Of a DNA stretch of 62,050 nt, positions 30,217 to 41,484 are shown piece by piece. This stretch comes from Darksidea phi (taxonomy: Eukaryota; Ascomycota; Dothideomycetes; Pleosporales; Lentitheciaceae): contig JASJFT010000060.1 of NCBI GenBank assembly GCA_030770425.1, positions 162,648-224,697 on the forward strand, in the 5' to 3' direction. The position numbers and the translations under genes were made by a program. Under the pieces are notes generated by a model that worked only from the letters and a program-made list of their open reading frames with translations, ran no database searches and was not told where the DNA came from. Every line of letters starts with the position of its first letter. Within the stretch, counting starts at the first letter, position 1.

Positions 30217-31640
30217 TCATGCTCGATGGAAGACGAGGAACCCTTCATCGGGGTTCATATGCCAGCGTCCAGGATAGCACTCGTTCTCGATCTGGTAGAA
30301 CGTGCGCAAGTGCCATTCACCGGTTCGCTCCATACACCAGAACGGATCGTCGGGGCGGGCATCGACTGGTTTGATGTTGCGGATGTTGTAGGCCCCACGT
30401 TCGGTAGCTATCCGGCGGTTCTCCATCTGGATATCCGTCCGAGGCGGGCCTGGAGTTTGCATGACCGGCGGCATTGTCGACCGCGTTGTAGTAGTCGTCG
30501 TCGTCATTTGGGGCACATGACTATTGGTGACCGTGTACGTCGTAGAAGACGGCACCACGGCGGCGGATGCAACTGCCGGATAGGCATATGCAACGGCGGG
30601 AGCAGCGATAGTCGTCGGGTAGTAGTAGGACCTCTGGTACGGATGATAGTAGTTAGCATACAGCCCAACACCGAGCCCGTAGCTGGCGTAGGGGGAGTAG
30701 TAATAGCTATAGGAAGGGTAGTTGCAGTAGCCAGTGCTGTAGGTGCTGGTGGGTATGTTCGGGCCGTAGTAGAAGGGGCGAGAGTGGTAGTTGGGGGCGG
30801 TGTATACCCCAGGATGATAACCGCCCGCAACGACGCCGCCGACACGAGCACCACCGACAACACCGCCAGGTACAACACCACCAATGGCACCTGCATTCCC
30901 GCCAACAAAGCCGCCTTGGAAGTATCCGCCGGGCACAACGCCGGATGGGGCGGCGCCGTTGGGTATCTGGCCGTTGTGGAGCAACACGCCGCGGCGACCA
31001 GGCTGGGGCACGTGGAGGTACGAGTGTCGGGGTTGGGGAAATCCGTGTTGGCTCGCCATTGTGACGCGTACGATAATGCGATGGACAGAAGCAGTTGTCG
31101 AAGTGTGGTGTGGGGGAGGCCCGGAGGTAGAAGAGTTGCAGGAAGCAGGGTGCGTGGCAGACGAAAGGTGAGGTAAATGTTGAGTAGAAACAAAGCAGGC
31201 AGCAGAAGTAAAAGCCGGAGGCCCGGGCGGAGGTAGAAGCTCGAATCAAGGGCCGATGACAAAGCAGGTTGGAGGTGTACAAGAGAGAGAAGGCGCGGTG
31301 AGCAATGAAGAGGAAAGAGCGGAACTGGACTCACCATGGCGGTATGACCCGGCAGAGCAGCTCTGCCTCCAACCATCTGCCTCCCTCCACGGTAGAATCT
31401 ACCGCCAGGCACAACGCCGCCATGAGGACGGAAGTGACTGGGATACTGTAGGGCACCAACAGCACCTTCGAAGTGTGGAGCTCGCGCGTAGTATTGAGCT
31501 GGGTAGTACGAACGATGAGGACCATAACGTCGAGTGTCGCGACAGTAGGGTTGCGCGAAAGCTCCAGATGACTCTTCGCGGATGCTGTCACCCCATGCTG
31601 CTTTGGTCTTTACTTTGTAGCTTGTAGCGCCGAAGCACAT
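30217..31640 (-). CDS. Gly/Tyr-rich repetitive protein with conserved C-terminus
   Basis: My model joins exon 31335..31640 (starting MCFGATSYKVKTKAAWGDS) to exon 30217..31002 through a 332-nt intron with GTGAGT and CCAG ends, in phase, giving 363 aa. The middle is low complexity, with repeats of GGVVPGG-type, then Tyr/Ser-rich (PSYSYYYSPYASYG), then Thr-rich sequence. The last 75 residues look globular, including DPFWCMERTGEWHLRTFYQ and GRWHMNPDEGFLVF. No signal peptide or helix is present. Both exons share the VVPGG style, which supports joining them. If the intron is wrong, an ATG at 31059 would begin a 280-residue protein. I do not recognise a named family. The composition suggests a structural or condensate-forming protein, which is speculation. 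Confidence 0.6.
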
Positions 31641-32148
31641 CTTGCTATTTGGAGGCGGGGGACCTAGAAGTGGGAATTGAGATTGAAGTGGACAGGACAG
31701 GAGAACACGAAATGTAGACAATACAGTACTGACGGTGAGAGGATTGGACAATGTTTCGATGACATGTGGAGCTAGACTGAATGAGCGATGAGGCATCAAC
31801 GCAGAGCTCGAGACTACCAATCGTCAAAGCGTACTGGGTCTCCCATGCCCCAATCCGTGGACCGATTCTTTATTTGTAATACCCATCCTCTCCTGCCCAA
31901 GAACATGCTTCTGATCATACTTTGACACCAGCTAGCATGTTCAAGTGCAGCCTGTTTCTCTCAAGGCGTGCACTATACAGGACCCTGAGTAGATACTTCG
32001 CAGGATTTTGTGTCTCACGCACATGCTAACCAGTAGCAGCGCGAATAGTAATGGGGTATGCTACCAAGTAGCAGGGCTACCTCGTCGGGCTGTGGCGGCA
32101 CGTCTCCGCCGAGCGTGCGGGGAGCATGTCTCGGACACATAAAAGAGC
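31641..32148. other. upstream region of Gly/Tyr-rich gene
   Basis: No gene seen. It contains the promoter of the Gly/Tyr-rich gene and the 3' flank of the DUF1279 gene. Confidence 0.5.
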
Positions 32149-32838
32149 TCAAGCCTTCGGACCGGGACCAACATTCTTGGGCACAGCGCCCGCTTCGACT
32201 GCTCCCGTTCCTGCTCCACCAGATCCAGTCTTCTTCGTCTTGCCTCTACTAAACGTCCTCTTGAACCTCCCCATGAGCGGGATCACTGCCTTTCTAGCAA
32301 ACCAAGGCGTTCCCCACACACTCGCAACGATCCTTATCGGGAGCAACACTTTCGTAACCGCATATGCTGTTGCAAATTCTACGATGACTCTCACGGCGCC
32401 TTCGCTGAGATTCCACGCGTGATCTCTTCTCCGCAATCGGACTTCATGCTCAGCTTCTCCCACGTCTTCGCCTCTAATCCACCCCTTCCGCCGAAAATAC
32501 TTGCCGAAGCGCTCAACACCTTGCAATACCCATGTTCCTTCGGCAAAGTAGGGTGGGAGCCAATGCGTGTAATGGAAGGTAGCTGCCAGTCCAAAGAGGG
32601 GTACGATTGCGGTTAATTCGTGGAGGATGAGGAACGATGTGATGTGAGTTATGGGCGCTGATGAAAGTGCATTGGTGTACTTGTGGAGGAACTTGGGAAG
32701 CCGACGGTTGAAGCGTTCTATTCGCGACTGGGATGTTGGTGGACGCGGTGGAGGCCCGGTAGCGTACGGTCGTCGGGGTGCAGTCCGGAGCAGTTGTTGA
32801 AAGTTCACCAGCGACCGAAGTAGCGTTTTCCTGAGCAT
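32149..32838 (-). CDS. DUF1279 mitochondrial membrane protein (FAM210-like)
   Basis: Single exon, 229 aa. The N-terminus (MLRKTLLRSLVNFQQLLRT...) is basic and amphipathic, a mitochondrial presequence. The core contains THITSFLILHELTAIVPLFG and AATFHYTHWLPPYFAEG, the hallmark of the DUF1279 family (human FAM210A/B and fungal mitochondrial proteins). A second hydrophobic segment with ATAYAVTKVLLPIRIVASV completes two membrane spans, followed by a Gly/Lys-rich tail. Family members sit in the mitochondrial inner membrane and have been linked to mitochondrial translation. The exact role in fungi is not clear to me. The start was chosen for the presequence. Confidence 0.85.
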   Translation of the reverse strand: MLRKTLLRSLVNFQQLLRTAPRRPYATGPPPRPPTSQSRIERFNRRLPKFLHKYTNALSSAPITHITSFLILHELTAIVPLFGLAATFHYTHWLPPYFAEGTWVLQGVERFGKYFRRKGWIRGEDVGEAEHEVRLRRRDHAWNLSEGAVRVIVEFATAYAVTKVLLPIRIVASVWGTPWFARKAVIPLMGRFKRTFSRGKTKKTGSGGAGTGAVEAGAVPKNVGPGPKA

Positions 32839-33269
32839 GGCGATGTAGAGTGATAGTGGGGGTTGGATTTAGTGTTGCCGCCGCTACCAAGTGAATGTCG
32901 TCATTTAAAAACATTGACCCTCGATGATGTTCTTTTGCTAGATTGGGCCCAAGTCCACCTAGCCGGGCTTCACGATGAAGTCAGTCCTGCATCAATGTGG
33001 TTCTGCAATGGCCAACATTTAATTTGTAGGGTGTCAAAGAGGAGGGGACCGTCATTACATTAGAAAAGTCAAGGATGTCTGAAGTAAGTTCAGCCCTATC
33101 GGACCAAAGATATCGCGGGGGCTTGGCAAATTGGTCCATGCGCGATTTCTTCTCATTGTCGATCGCGTCGTTCCCTGCTCGCCTAGTAAAAGTCGCGCCG
33201 GAAAAAGTTCAGGCAACTGACGCTCTACTGATCACTAACCGCATAGTCTTTCGCTTCTAGGTATCTATC
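32839..33269. other. divergent intergenic region
   Basis: 431 bp between two divergent start codons (DUF1279 and zinc-knuckle genes). It should carry both promoters. No TATA box noticed. Confidence 0.5.
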
Positions 33270-34153
33270 ATGGCGTCAAACACGCCCAAGACAATGTCTA
33301 ACCGGCTAGCGACGATGAAGGTGAGTCCTCTACAACAAGACGCGCGCAAAGTATTCACTGACACACGCCCTAGTTCATGCAGCGATCTGCCACCAAGTCG
33401 ACGCCATTAACGCCAGATGGGCCACCCGTGAAGAAGGTGCGCCTCTCTAACGGTACTTCTGCGCCAGGCACGCCCGCGACGCCTTCGGACCGCGGCACTC
33501 CACAGTCTGCAACAGCTACAGAGGAGAAGAAGCGAGAGGACGCTCTTGTGCGCGCTGCAGAGAAATCTGGCGAGACGAGATGGGTGTTGAGCTTCAAAGA
33601 TCCACAACATGGCCACAGAGAACCTGCGATGCAGGTCAGGCAAGCGGGCTTCGCGGCCATTGATGCAGGAGACTCAGAGGACGAGGAAGAGGAGCACAGG
33701 CCCATGCGGATGCAGTTTGGCGGGGGCCTCAAGAAGAAGAAAAAGGTGGTGCGTCACAGAGGCAGTGTAGACGCAGATGGACATACTAATGAATCCCAGA
33801 ACCCAGTGACACCGGTTAAGAGCGAGGACGCGGAGTCAGAAAGCGATTCTAGTGACACGGACGAGGATGATCCCACAGCCGCACTCATACGTGAGACTAA
33901 GCGTGAAGTGAAGGCGAAAGAGCGTGACGCTCGGAGAGACCGCACGGCTGAGGAAGACGCCCTTGGACGGCGGGTGATGATAAAGGACGAGGACATGGAT
34001 CTCGGTGGGCTCACAACGCTCTCTGGCGGCAGTCGTTTCAGCAACGTGGAGTGCCATAATTGCAAGCAGAAAGGCCATATGAGGGCCGATTGTCCGAAGC
34101 CGTTTGCCCAACGCGGGTTTGCAGGCCGAGGCAGAGGACGTGGTCGAAGATGA
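33270..34153 (+). CDS. CCHC zinc-knuckle nuclear-type protein
   Basis: Two exons, 33270..33320 and 33374..34153, give 276 aa, with an intron of 53 nt in phase. Most of the protein is charged and disordered: Thr/Pro-rich N-terminus with PVKKVRLS (a basic nuclear-signal-like patch), acidic clusters DSEDEEEE and SESDSSDTDEDD, and a basic stretch KKKKKVVRHR. Near the C-terminus CHNCKQKGHMRADC fits the zinc knuckle C-X2-C-X4-H-X4-C, followed by an RGG-type tail (GRGRGRGRR). This combination suggests RNA or nucleic-acid binding in the nucleus. The precise partner is not evident. Confidence 0.8.
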
Positions 34154-34230
34154 CCGCAGTCCGATATTTCTAGAACACCAAAGCAATGAAAGATACCCGT
34201 GGAGGCGACAGGCCGTCGTGCCTTGTAACC

Positions 34231-34757
34231 TCATCCCACCTTCTCGCTATTCTCAATCAGCATGTACTCATCGCCCACCATCATGCGCATTTGGCTGTCG
34301 TCCATGAAGTTCTCGTGGTCCCCGTTCAAAGCAGCGCCTTCTTTGTCGTACATGAACTTGGCCAGCGCCAGATAATCCGGAAAGACGAATGTGCAAATGG
34401 CGTCATAATCTAGCAGCTGCGCCTTGTTGTGCATGATATCTTGTATCAACTTCCTGTCTCTCCCCAAGTGGTACGTCTGCAATCTGACGATCAGCTTCAT
34501 CCACCTAATGACAGGCAAACGCAAGACGCTTCATTTGAGAGAATCTCAGCGATCGGGGCGGGCATTACAAGGCTGTAGCTGATGATCCCATGACGCTGCA
34601 GTATCGGCACAGCCCTTTGGGCGTGGACGTTGTTGTAGTACTCGATGAAAGCCTCATCCGACATGCCGTCTTTCTTCTTTACGAGAATGGTCGCTTTGAC
34701 AACCTTGCGGAAGCCGGCCGTGTTTGGGTATCCTGCTTGGAAGGCTTTGGGCACCAT
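34231..34757 (-). CDS. EthD-domain protein
   Basis: Two exons, 34569..34757 and 34231..34476, give 144 aa. The two halves look frameshifted at first sight. A 92-nt intron (GTAATG donor, TTGCAG acceptor, GCTGATC branch site) resolves this in phase and yields GIISYSLTYHLGRD at the junction. The N-terminal half has KATILVKKKDGMSDEAFIEYY, the usual start of the dimeric alpha-beta-barrel EthD fold, with HAQRAVPILQRHG. The C-terminal half has LLDYDAICTFVFPDYLALAKF and a final FMDDSQMRMMVGDE. Relatives include dehydratase-like and EthD proteins that assist oxygenases or cyclise polyketides. No biosynthetic gene cluster surrounds this copy, so its substrate is unknown. Confidence 0.82.
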
Positions 34758-35274
34758 GATGGGTTGTTTGACGGCGGATGTGCTGCCTCCGATGCTTGTT
34801 TAGGGACTCTAGAGCCGGGGCTAACGATGCCGATTCGCTTGGATCAGTCTTGTCAATGCACCTTTTTGAGCCTCAAATGTGCCCCACCCGACGAGATGAG
34901 GCTTTTCTTCCCGGCCTCAATCTCAGTCTAGTCCAGCCTGTTTACGGCGTGCCGACTCGCCCGTTCGTTCCTCGAAGCTAGAGCCGGTGAAACCCTCTAG
35001 TGCTCCGCCCCGCAGTCGTACTCGTTGGATGAACGCACTCCGGCGGCTACAACGTTTGGAGACTCCAGTGCAGCCCTGCAACTCAGTGCGTTGGTTGTCA
35101 CCAGCTGCCCGTTCGATTGGTCGGTGCACGGCAGCTTCACTGTTCGCGGCTCCTGCCACAGTACCACGCCACGTATATAAATTGCCTCGCCGCCAGCCCA
35201 CGTCAGCCCTTCATGTGAGGGTCCCAAGGAACTCCACAACCCAGCCTCGTAGACAAATACAACATACCGCAATC
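34758..35274. promoter_or_regulatory. divergent promoter region EthD/STE23
   Basis: 517 bp between divergent starts. An ATG at 34987 is in frame with STE23 and open for 96 codons of Arg-rich sequence. The TATA box at 35174 suggests that transcription normally starts downstream of that ATG. Confidence 0.5.
35174..35181 (+). promoter_or_regulatory. candidate TATA box of STE23
   Basis: TATATAAA lies 94 nt before the core ATG at 35275, a spacing typical of fungal promoters with short leaders. Confidence 0.5.
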
Positions 35275-38200
35275 ATGGGCGAACCGCTAGGACGGCGTGT
35301 TGCAAGAGAGCGGATAGAGGACTTGGAGCGCCCGGCGCTCGATGATCGGTCATACAGGATTATTACGTTGCCGAATCAGCTCGAAGTCCTCCTCATACAC
35401 GATCCCAGTACAGATAAGTCGAGTGCCGCGCTGGATGTGAATGTGGGAAGCTTCAGCGATGCCGAGGACATGCCAGGCATAGCACATGCGGTGGAGCACC
35501 TGCTGTTTATGGGGACCGAGAAGGTGAGTGCGCCTACAGCTTCAGGGAGGCGAACCAAGGTGAACGAGAGGCTGAGACATACCTATCGTGGCATTTTCCA
35601 TGCCCTATCTTGGACGAGGTCATACACGGCGTAGCGCGAGCAGCGACTGACTATATCACCAGTACCCCGAGGAGAACAACTACAACAAATACCTGACCTC
35701 CCATTCCGGGCACTCGAACGCATATACTGCATCCACTTCCACAAACTACTACTTTGAGCTCGCCTCAAAGAACTCGACTCCGACGAATAGTACTTCTCCC
35801 TCGCCGAACGCTACACAGGAGCATCTGCTCGCTACAAAAGAAGAATCTCCTCTATGGGGAGCCCTGGATCGTTTCGGCCAGTTCTTTATATGCCCACTTT
35901 TCTTGGAAGACACAGTGGATCGCGAGATCAGGGCTGTGGATTCGGAGAACAAGAAAAACCTTCAGGCGGATACCTGGAGGCTGCATCAGCTTAACAAGAA
36001 CCTATCAAACCCAGCGCACCCATACAATCACTTTTCGACAGGCAACTGGACCACCCTCCACGATGAGCCTCTTGCGCGAGGCGTCCAGATTAGGACCGAA
36101 TTCATCAACTTCCACGCGCAACACTACTCGGCGAATCGTATGAAACTTGTTGTTTTGGGGCGGGAGGATTTAGACACTCTGGAAGAGTGGATAGAAGAGA
36201 TCTTTTCCAAGGTTCCGAACAAGGATCTGCCACGGAAGCGGTGGGATGATGTTGCGCTTTATACGGAAAAGGAACTGTTGATCCAAACATTCGCTCGGCC
36301 GGTAATGGAATCGCGGACGTTAGAACTTTCCTTCTTATACCGCGATGAAGAGGACTTTTACGAGTCGCACCCCTCACGCTACATCAGCCACCTGATCGGC
36401 CATGAAGGGCCCGGTAGCATCCTTTCCTACATCAAAGCCAAAGGATGGGCAAACGGTTTGGGAGCAGGTGGCACATCTCTTTGTCCTGGTAGTGGCCTTT
36501 TCAATATCAGCGTCAAGCTAACAGAAGACGGATTGAAGCACTACCAAGAAATTGTGAAAATAATTTTTCAATACATCGCTATGGTTCGGGAACTCCCACC
36601 TCAGCGATGGGTGGTTGACGAACAGATCGGGATGAGTAAAGTCGAATTTACCTTCAAGCAGAAGAGCCCTCCTAGCCGAACGACTAGTGCGCTCGCCGCC
36701 GTCATGCAAAAGCCGTATGATCGCAAGCAACTGCTGAGCGGACCTGCAGTCACCAAAACATTTGATGCCGAGTTGATCAGCCAGGCGATGACTTACCTAC
36801 GACCTGACAACTTTAGGTTGCTTATTGTTAGCCAAGAGTTCCCGGGCGATTGGGACCAGAAAGAGAAGTGGTATGGCACGGAGTACAAGACGGAGAAGAT
36901 TCCGCAAGACTTCCTTGAAGAAATTAAGGCAGCTTTCGAAAGTAACGAGCGACCGGCGGAGTTGCACTTCCCTCATAAGAACGAGTTTATTCCGAACCGA
37001 CTAGAGGTGGAAAGGAAAGAGGTCGAACAGCCATTGAAGACACCCAAACTGATTCGGAACGATGACTCCGTGCGGTCGTGGTGGAAGAAAGACGATCAGT
37101 ATTGGGTGCCGAAGGCCAACGTCAACATCCACTTCCGAACCCCAATGGCGCATCTTACGCCGAGGACCGCTGTTATGGCCACCTTGTACCGGGAGCTGGT
37201 CAACGACGCTTTGGTGGAGTACTCTTACGACGCGGATATCTCTGGTTTGGTCTACGACTTCAGCAACCATAGCACCGGTCTGTCCGTTTCCGTGCAAGGC
37301 TACAATGACAAGTTGCATGTCCTGCTGGAGAAGGTCCTCGTACAGATCCGAGACCTTGACGTTCGCGAGGACCGCTTCAAGATCATCCATGATCGGATCA
37401 GCCGCGGGTTCCGTAATTGGGATTTTGGCCAACCTTTCCATCAAGTTGGAACGTACTCTCGTTGGTTCAGATCTGAGAGCTCATTCATGGTAGAAGATCT
37501 GGCAAGGGAACTGGAAGGTGTGACTGCACAGGATGTACGACAGTTCTTCCCCCAGGTGCTTGCGCAGTGCCACATCGAGGTTTTGTCCCATGGAAATCTA
37601 TACAAAGAGGAGGCGTTGAAGATTACGGATCTTGTAGAGAAGACCATCAAGCCGAAGACACTCCCTCCGCACCAGTGGCCGATCCGCCGGAGTCTGATCT
37701 TGCCAACTGGCAGCAACTTCCTCTACGAGCGAAAATTGAAGGATCCCGCCAACATCAACCACTGTATCGAATATACCTTATATCTCGGCAACCGCATGGA
37801 CCCCGTTCTCCGCGCCAAGCAACTGCTCATCGCACAGATGACCGACGAGCCCGTCTTCAACCAGCTCCGCACCATCGAGCAACTTGGCTATGTCGTCTTC
37901 TCCGGCTCGGTTGCGGGCGTCACCTATGCTGGATACCGCATCTTGATCCAGAGCGAGAAAGACTGTCGCTATCTTGAGGGCCGCATCGAGCACTTTCTCA
38001 CAAGCTTTGAGAAGATGATCGATGAGATGAGTGAGGAAGACTTTGAGAAGCACAAGGGCGCAGTTATCAGCAAGAGGTCAGAGAAGTTGAAAAACCTCAA
38101 TCAGGAGGGGAACAGGTTCTGGAATCATGTGTTCAGCGAAGCGTATGATTTCTTGCAATGTGAGCCCCAACAAAACTCTGTACCATTACCCAAAGGAAAC

Positions 38201-38774
38201 ACTAATGTCGATGATAGCCGAAACCGATGTCGCGAACATTGAGCCCCTCACCAAAGAACAAATGAAAGACTTTTTCATGCGCTATATCTCCCCCTCCTCT
38301 CCCCACCGCGCCAAGCTCTCCGTCCACCTCATCGCCCAAAACCAAGCGAAAGAACCCACTCTCGAAGAAAAGAAGACTCAAATGTCCACCAGCCTCGCCG
38401 CGATCTTCAAAGCGGAGAATATTACGTCCAACGATGACGCACTCAAGTCCCGCATTGACGCGGTCTCTTCCAATGCCGATATTCCTTCTGCTATCTCAGC
38501 GCACTTGAAAGACGATCTGAAGTTGAGTGTTGAGCAGGTTGAGAAGATTACAGATGAGGCAATGGCTGCATTGGGGCTTGCGGATGCTGGTCTATCGGGT
38601 GAGGTCGTGCTGGCGGACGATACTATGACTGTTACAGGGGTTCAGGGTGGACATGCGAAGGAACCTGTGCTCATTACGGATGTGCATGCTTGGAAGGCGG
38701 GGCTGCAGATGAGCACTGGTGTCAGGCCAGTGAGGAACTTGGAGGAGTTCATGGAGGATGCTTCCAAGCTCTGA
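35275..38774 (+). CDS. STE23: insulysin-type M16 metallopeptidase Ste23
   Basis: A zinc peptidase of the insulin-degrading family. In yeast Ste23 trims the a-factor precursor; more widely these enzymes clear short peptides in the cytosol or mitochondria. Three exons, 35275..35523, 35663..38159 and 38218..38774, give 1100 aa, all in phase. The inverted zinc motif is His71-Ala-Val-Glu74-His75, and the distal metal ligand lies in REIRAVDSENKKN. GHEGPGSILSYIKAKGWA and the C-terminal FNQLRTIEQLGYVVFSG are classic insulysin segments. The length is usual for the fungal family. The first intron (139 nt) falls right after the zinc motif. Confidence 0.96.
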
Positions 38775-39427
38775 GTGGCGCAGAGCACGAATACGCATCT
38801 TGGCCTGTTGGACATTGGTAAGAGCCATATGCGACTGCTTCAACGGGCATGGGCCTACCCTATATTGACCCTTGGTGCGTGGGCTGGGTAGACGCTTCAC
38901 TTCTGGTGTGAGCTGGCTTGAACCTCCTACATTGCTACACAGCGAGGGGAGGTAGCACTACCCCTTTTAGTTTTGCTGGATAAATGGTGCCAGAGTCGAG
39001 TTGAGTCGAGTTTCGTAGGTCGACTGCGTGCATTACTCTTCTAATAAAAGCGTTGTTTCAAAAATTCGCCTTACCCACATGTGCTTCTTGACTTTAGTGG
39101 GAGAAAATCGTAACGGCATGCGTCTCGTTTGAATAGGTGGCTATGCCCAATTGCGTAGTAGTGTTTGAGGAACGGAATGACGGACATGTGGGCAGGTTTA
39201 TGTGTAAGCGTAGACAAAAGTGGTTGTACGGTAGAAACGGAAACGAAGAGTAGATGGTAGGACGCGGTCGCCAACGTCTTACTGGTCGGGTTCTTTGATG
39301 GGTTACTACGGTTGAAACAGATTAGCTGTTCCATTCTAATAGCACCTAATGTCTGGAAAAGTAGCCGCACTATCTCGAGCATCACAATGCAGTTCGCACG
39401 ACGGAATTACATATAACTTCATTACCG
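38775..39427. other. convergent intergenic region
   Basis: 653 bp between STE23 and the acid-ceramidase-like gene. A short gagtcgagtt direct repeat occurs near 38994-39010. No gene. Confidence 0.55.
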
Positions 39428-40819
39428 CTATGCTTCCGAGTCTTCGTCCCCATACTCCTCCCCCCTAATCTCCCCCTCCTCAAAACACTTCACCCACTTG
39501 AGCTCTCCCTCATCCGGATCCAATATAGTTACAAAATGCGTTTCCTCATTCGTAACCGGATACTCCAACACCCACTCCTTCAACTTTTCTATCGCCACCG
39601 CCTCGACGTCACCTTTCTTGCCACCCCTTCTTCTTCCCTTCATACTTTTACTTCTCTGCTCCCAGTTCGCACTTATGCATTCTTTCCTCGTTATACTCTC
39701 TTCGACTAAATCTTGCATGCCGAGGCCAAAGTGGTGCGTCTTGGCGTGTGCTACGTGCGCCGCTTGCGCTTGGGCGTTTGAGCCGGATAGTTGTTCATAG
39801 GAGGTGTCGTGGTTGGTGGTGACGATGAAGGTGTTCGATGACAGAGTGTTTGCGGTTACGCGGTCTTTTTCTAGGACGATGGTTTGCGTGGGTGTGCAGA
39901 AGGTTAGGTAAGCGGCAGTGGTGGGGATGGAGGGGAAGCCGCTCTTAATGTCGTCCAGAGTGTGCATGGGCCGAGCGAGTATGGAGAATGGGGGTGAGTC
40001 ATCCTTTTCGTTCGACTTGGAGTGCTTTTTAGGAGGCGGCTCTGTACGCGGAAGGATGAGATCGCGGAGATGCGCAACGATGCAAGGTCGAAAGCCTAAA
40101 AGGACTAGGCCCAGGTGGCTCCAAAACTTGCAGTTAGACCAAATGGAACCGTCGTCGTTGTGATATGGTCGGAAGTTCAATGCCAGACTCAATCCTTTCC
40201 TGACACCCGTCAAAACCCCTATGAAGCCAACGTAATTTATCGTCCTCGCAATGACTTCTCCCCCAGGTCGTTCCACAAATTCAAATTGCGCAAGCACCTT
40301 CCTCAACTCGGGCATGCCCCAGTCCAGCGTTCGGAAGAGCACCATTCCGTGTCCATCCTTTCCTCGCTTTTTAACTTGAATACCGCCACTCGTGCATCCC
40401 ATGAATGTGTCTAGAAGAACGTTGTACGCTACCAGAAGGTACATAGGTACTCCGGTAACTGTACTGATACCCTTAAGCTCTTGTGTCTGCTCCTTGTGGT
40501 ATAGTTTCCGGAGCAGCAAGCGTGTTGCAACGTGAAAAAGCCGCTTGGGGACTCTCACGTTTTGCAACAGATCATCGAGGATTTGTGGTAAAGTACTGAG
40601 GGCGAATTGAAAGTCTTGTGCGACTTGAACATATCTTTGTTCGGGTGGGAGCGAGAGGTCTATGATGTATACAGGTGGGCTTGATTCGGATGAGTCCGAG
40701 GCTGCGATGGATTTGCTAGTATTGATGGAGTCGTCTTGTCGTGCTTCAGATGCTGTATCTTGGATGCTCTCCCGTGAATCAGTCGCTCTGGCGGTTTTTG
40801 ATCGTGTAGTTGGAGCCAT
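39428..40819 (-). CDS. acid-ceramidase/NAAA-like N-terminal-nucleophile hydrolase
   Basis: Single exon, 463 aa. Acid ceramidase and NAAA cleave the amide bond of ceramides or N-acylethanolamines with an N-terminal cysteine freed by self-cleavage. The likely nucleophile is Cys142 in DTFMGCTSGG, and the downstream Arg163-Thr-Leu-Asp-Trp matches the conserved R-x-[LM]-D-W. The N-terminal block with YIIDLSLPPEQRY fits the NAAA-beta part. Unlike the lysosomal animal enzymes there is no signal peptide. The first 50 residues are Ser/Thr-rich and charged. A basic stretch (KGRRRGGKKG, about residues 410-420) and an acidic C-terminus are additions. Whether it self-cleaves or acts on ceramide is not shown by sequence. 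Confidence 0.85.
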   Translation of the reverse strand: MAPTTRSKTARATDSRESIQDTASEARQDDSINTSKSIAASDSSESSPPVYIIDLSLPPEQRYVQVAQDFQFALSTLPQILDDLLQNVRVPKRLFHVATRLLLRKLYHKEQTQELKGISTVTGVPMYLLVAYNVLLDTFMGCTSGGIQVKKRGKDGHGMVLFRTLDWGMPELRKVLAQFEFVERPGGEVIARTINYVGFIGVLTGVRKGLSLALNFRPYHNDDGSIWSNCKFWSHLGLVLLGFRPCIVAHLRDLILPRTEPPPKKHSKSNEKDDSPPFSILARPMHTLDDIKSGFPSIPTTAAYLTFCTPTQTIVLEKDRVTANTLSSNTFIVTTNHDTSYEQLSGSNAQAQAAHVAHAKTHHFGLGMQDLVEESITRKECISANWEQRSKSMKGRRRGGKKGDVEAVAIEKLKEWVLEYPVTNEETHFVTILDPDEGELKWVKCFEEGEIRGEEYGDEDSEA

Positions 40820-41484
40820 TCCAGGGGGTCCATCCGGCGCATAGCCAGACGATGCGAAACAAAGCGAAAGCGGAGTTAGACTTGGAATGAGGACGGAAAC
40901 CTGGGGGTGTCTTGATGTTCGAAATCACCCTTCAGCCTGACCCATTGCAGCCTAATTATGCGCGCTAACCACAGCCCACCCACTGATAATGAAGGTTGCG
41001 CAGTTGAGCGTACCAAAGTAAGACCGCCGGTGACCACCGTGCCCCTTGCAAGGTGTTCTTCAATCTAAGCCGTTTACAAGGGTGTATCGTTTGAGTTCAA
41101 GAGGAGACTGTATCTTACGCTGAGGCAAACACGCCGTGAAATACAAGTGTTTCTGCTCACATGAACGATTTATCGTAGCCTTATGCCCATCTACATCTCG
41201 TCGATTCCGTAGGCAACAAGCTCATGTCGTTTCCATTTCCACCTGAGGTCTCCGCCATGGTGAATACTGACTAAGCTTACCTTAGCTTATGTAAACCCGT
41301 CGAATGCTCCCCGCCCGTATCATCGCCTCGGTTCATTTGAGCTCTCCCACGCGGGAAGTGCTTAGCCGCAATTCCACCATGTTGACCTCAGGCTTGCGTA
41401 TAGCTTCAATGTCACAATTGCTACCCTTTTACCGCCAATCGTCCGAAGACGTTGCATAGTAATTCTTGTGCAAGTGGTCGCACC
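40820..41484. promoter_or_regulatory. divergent promoter region
   Basis: 665 bp between the acid-ceramidase-like gene and the racemase-type gene, which point away from each other. No motif singled out. Confidence 0.45.

Noticed and set aside
30226..31176. 316-codon plus-strand frame
   Set aside because: Antisense to the Gly/Tyr-rich gene; its Arg/Val-rich text mirrors the repeats on the other strand.
34477..34568. Apparent frameshift in the EthD gene
   Set aside because: A 92-nt GT-AG intron with a branch site joins both halves in phase, so no frameshift is needed.
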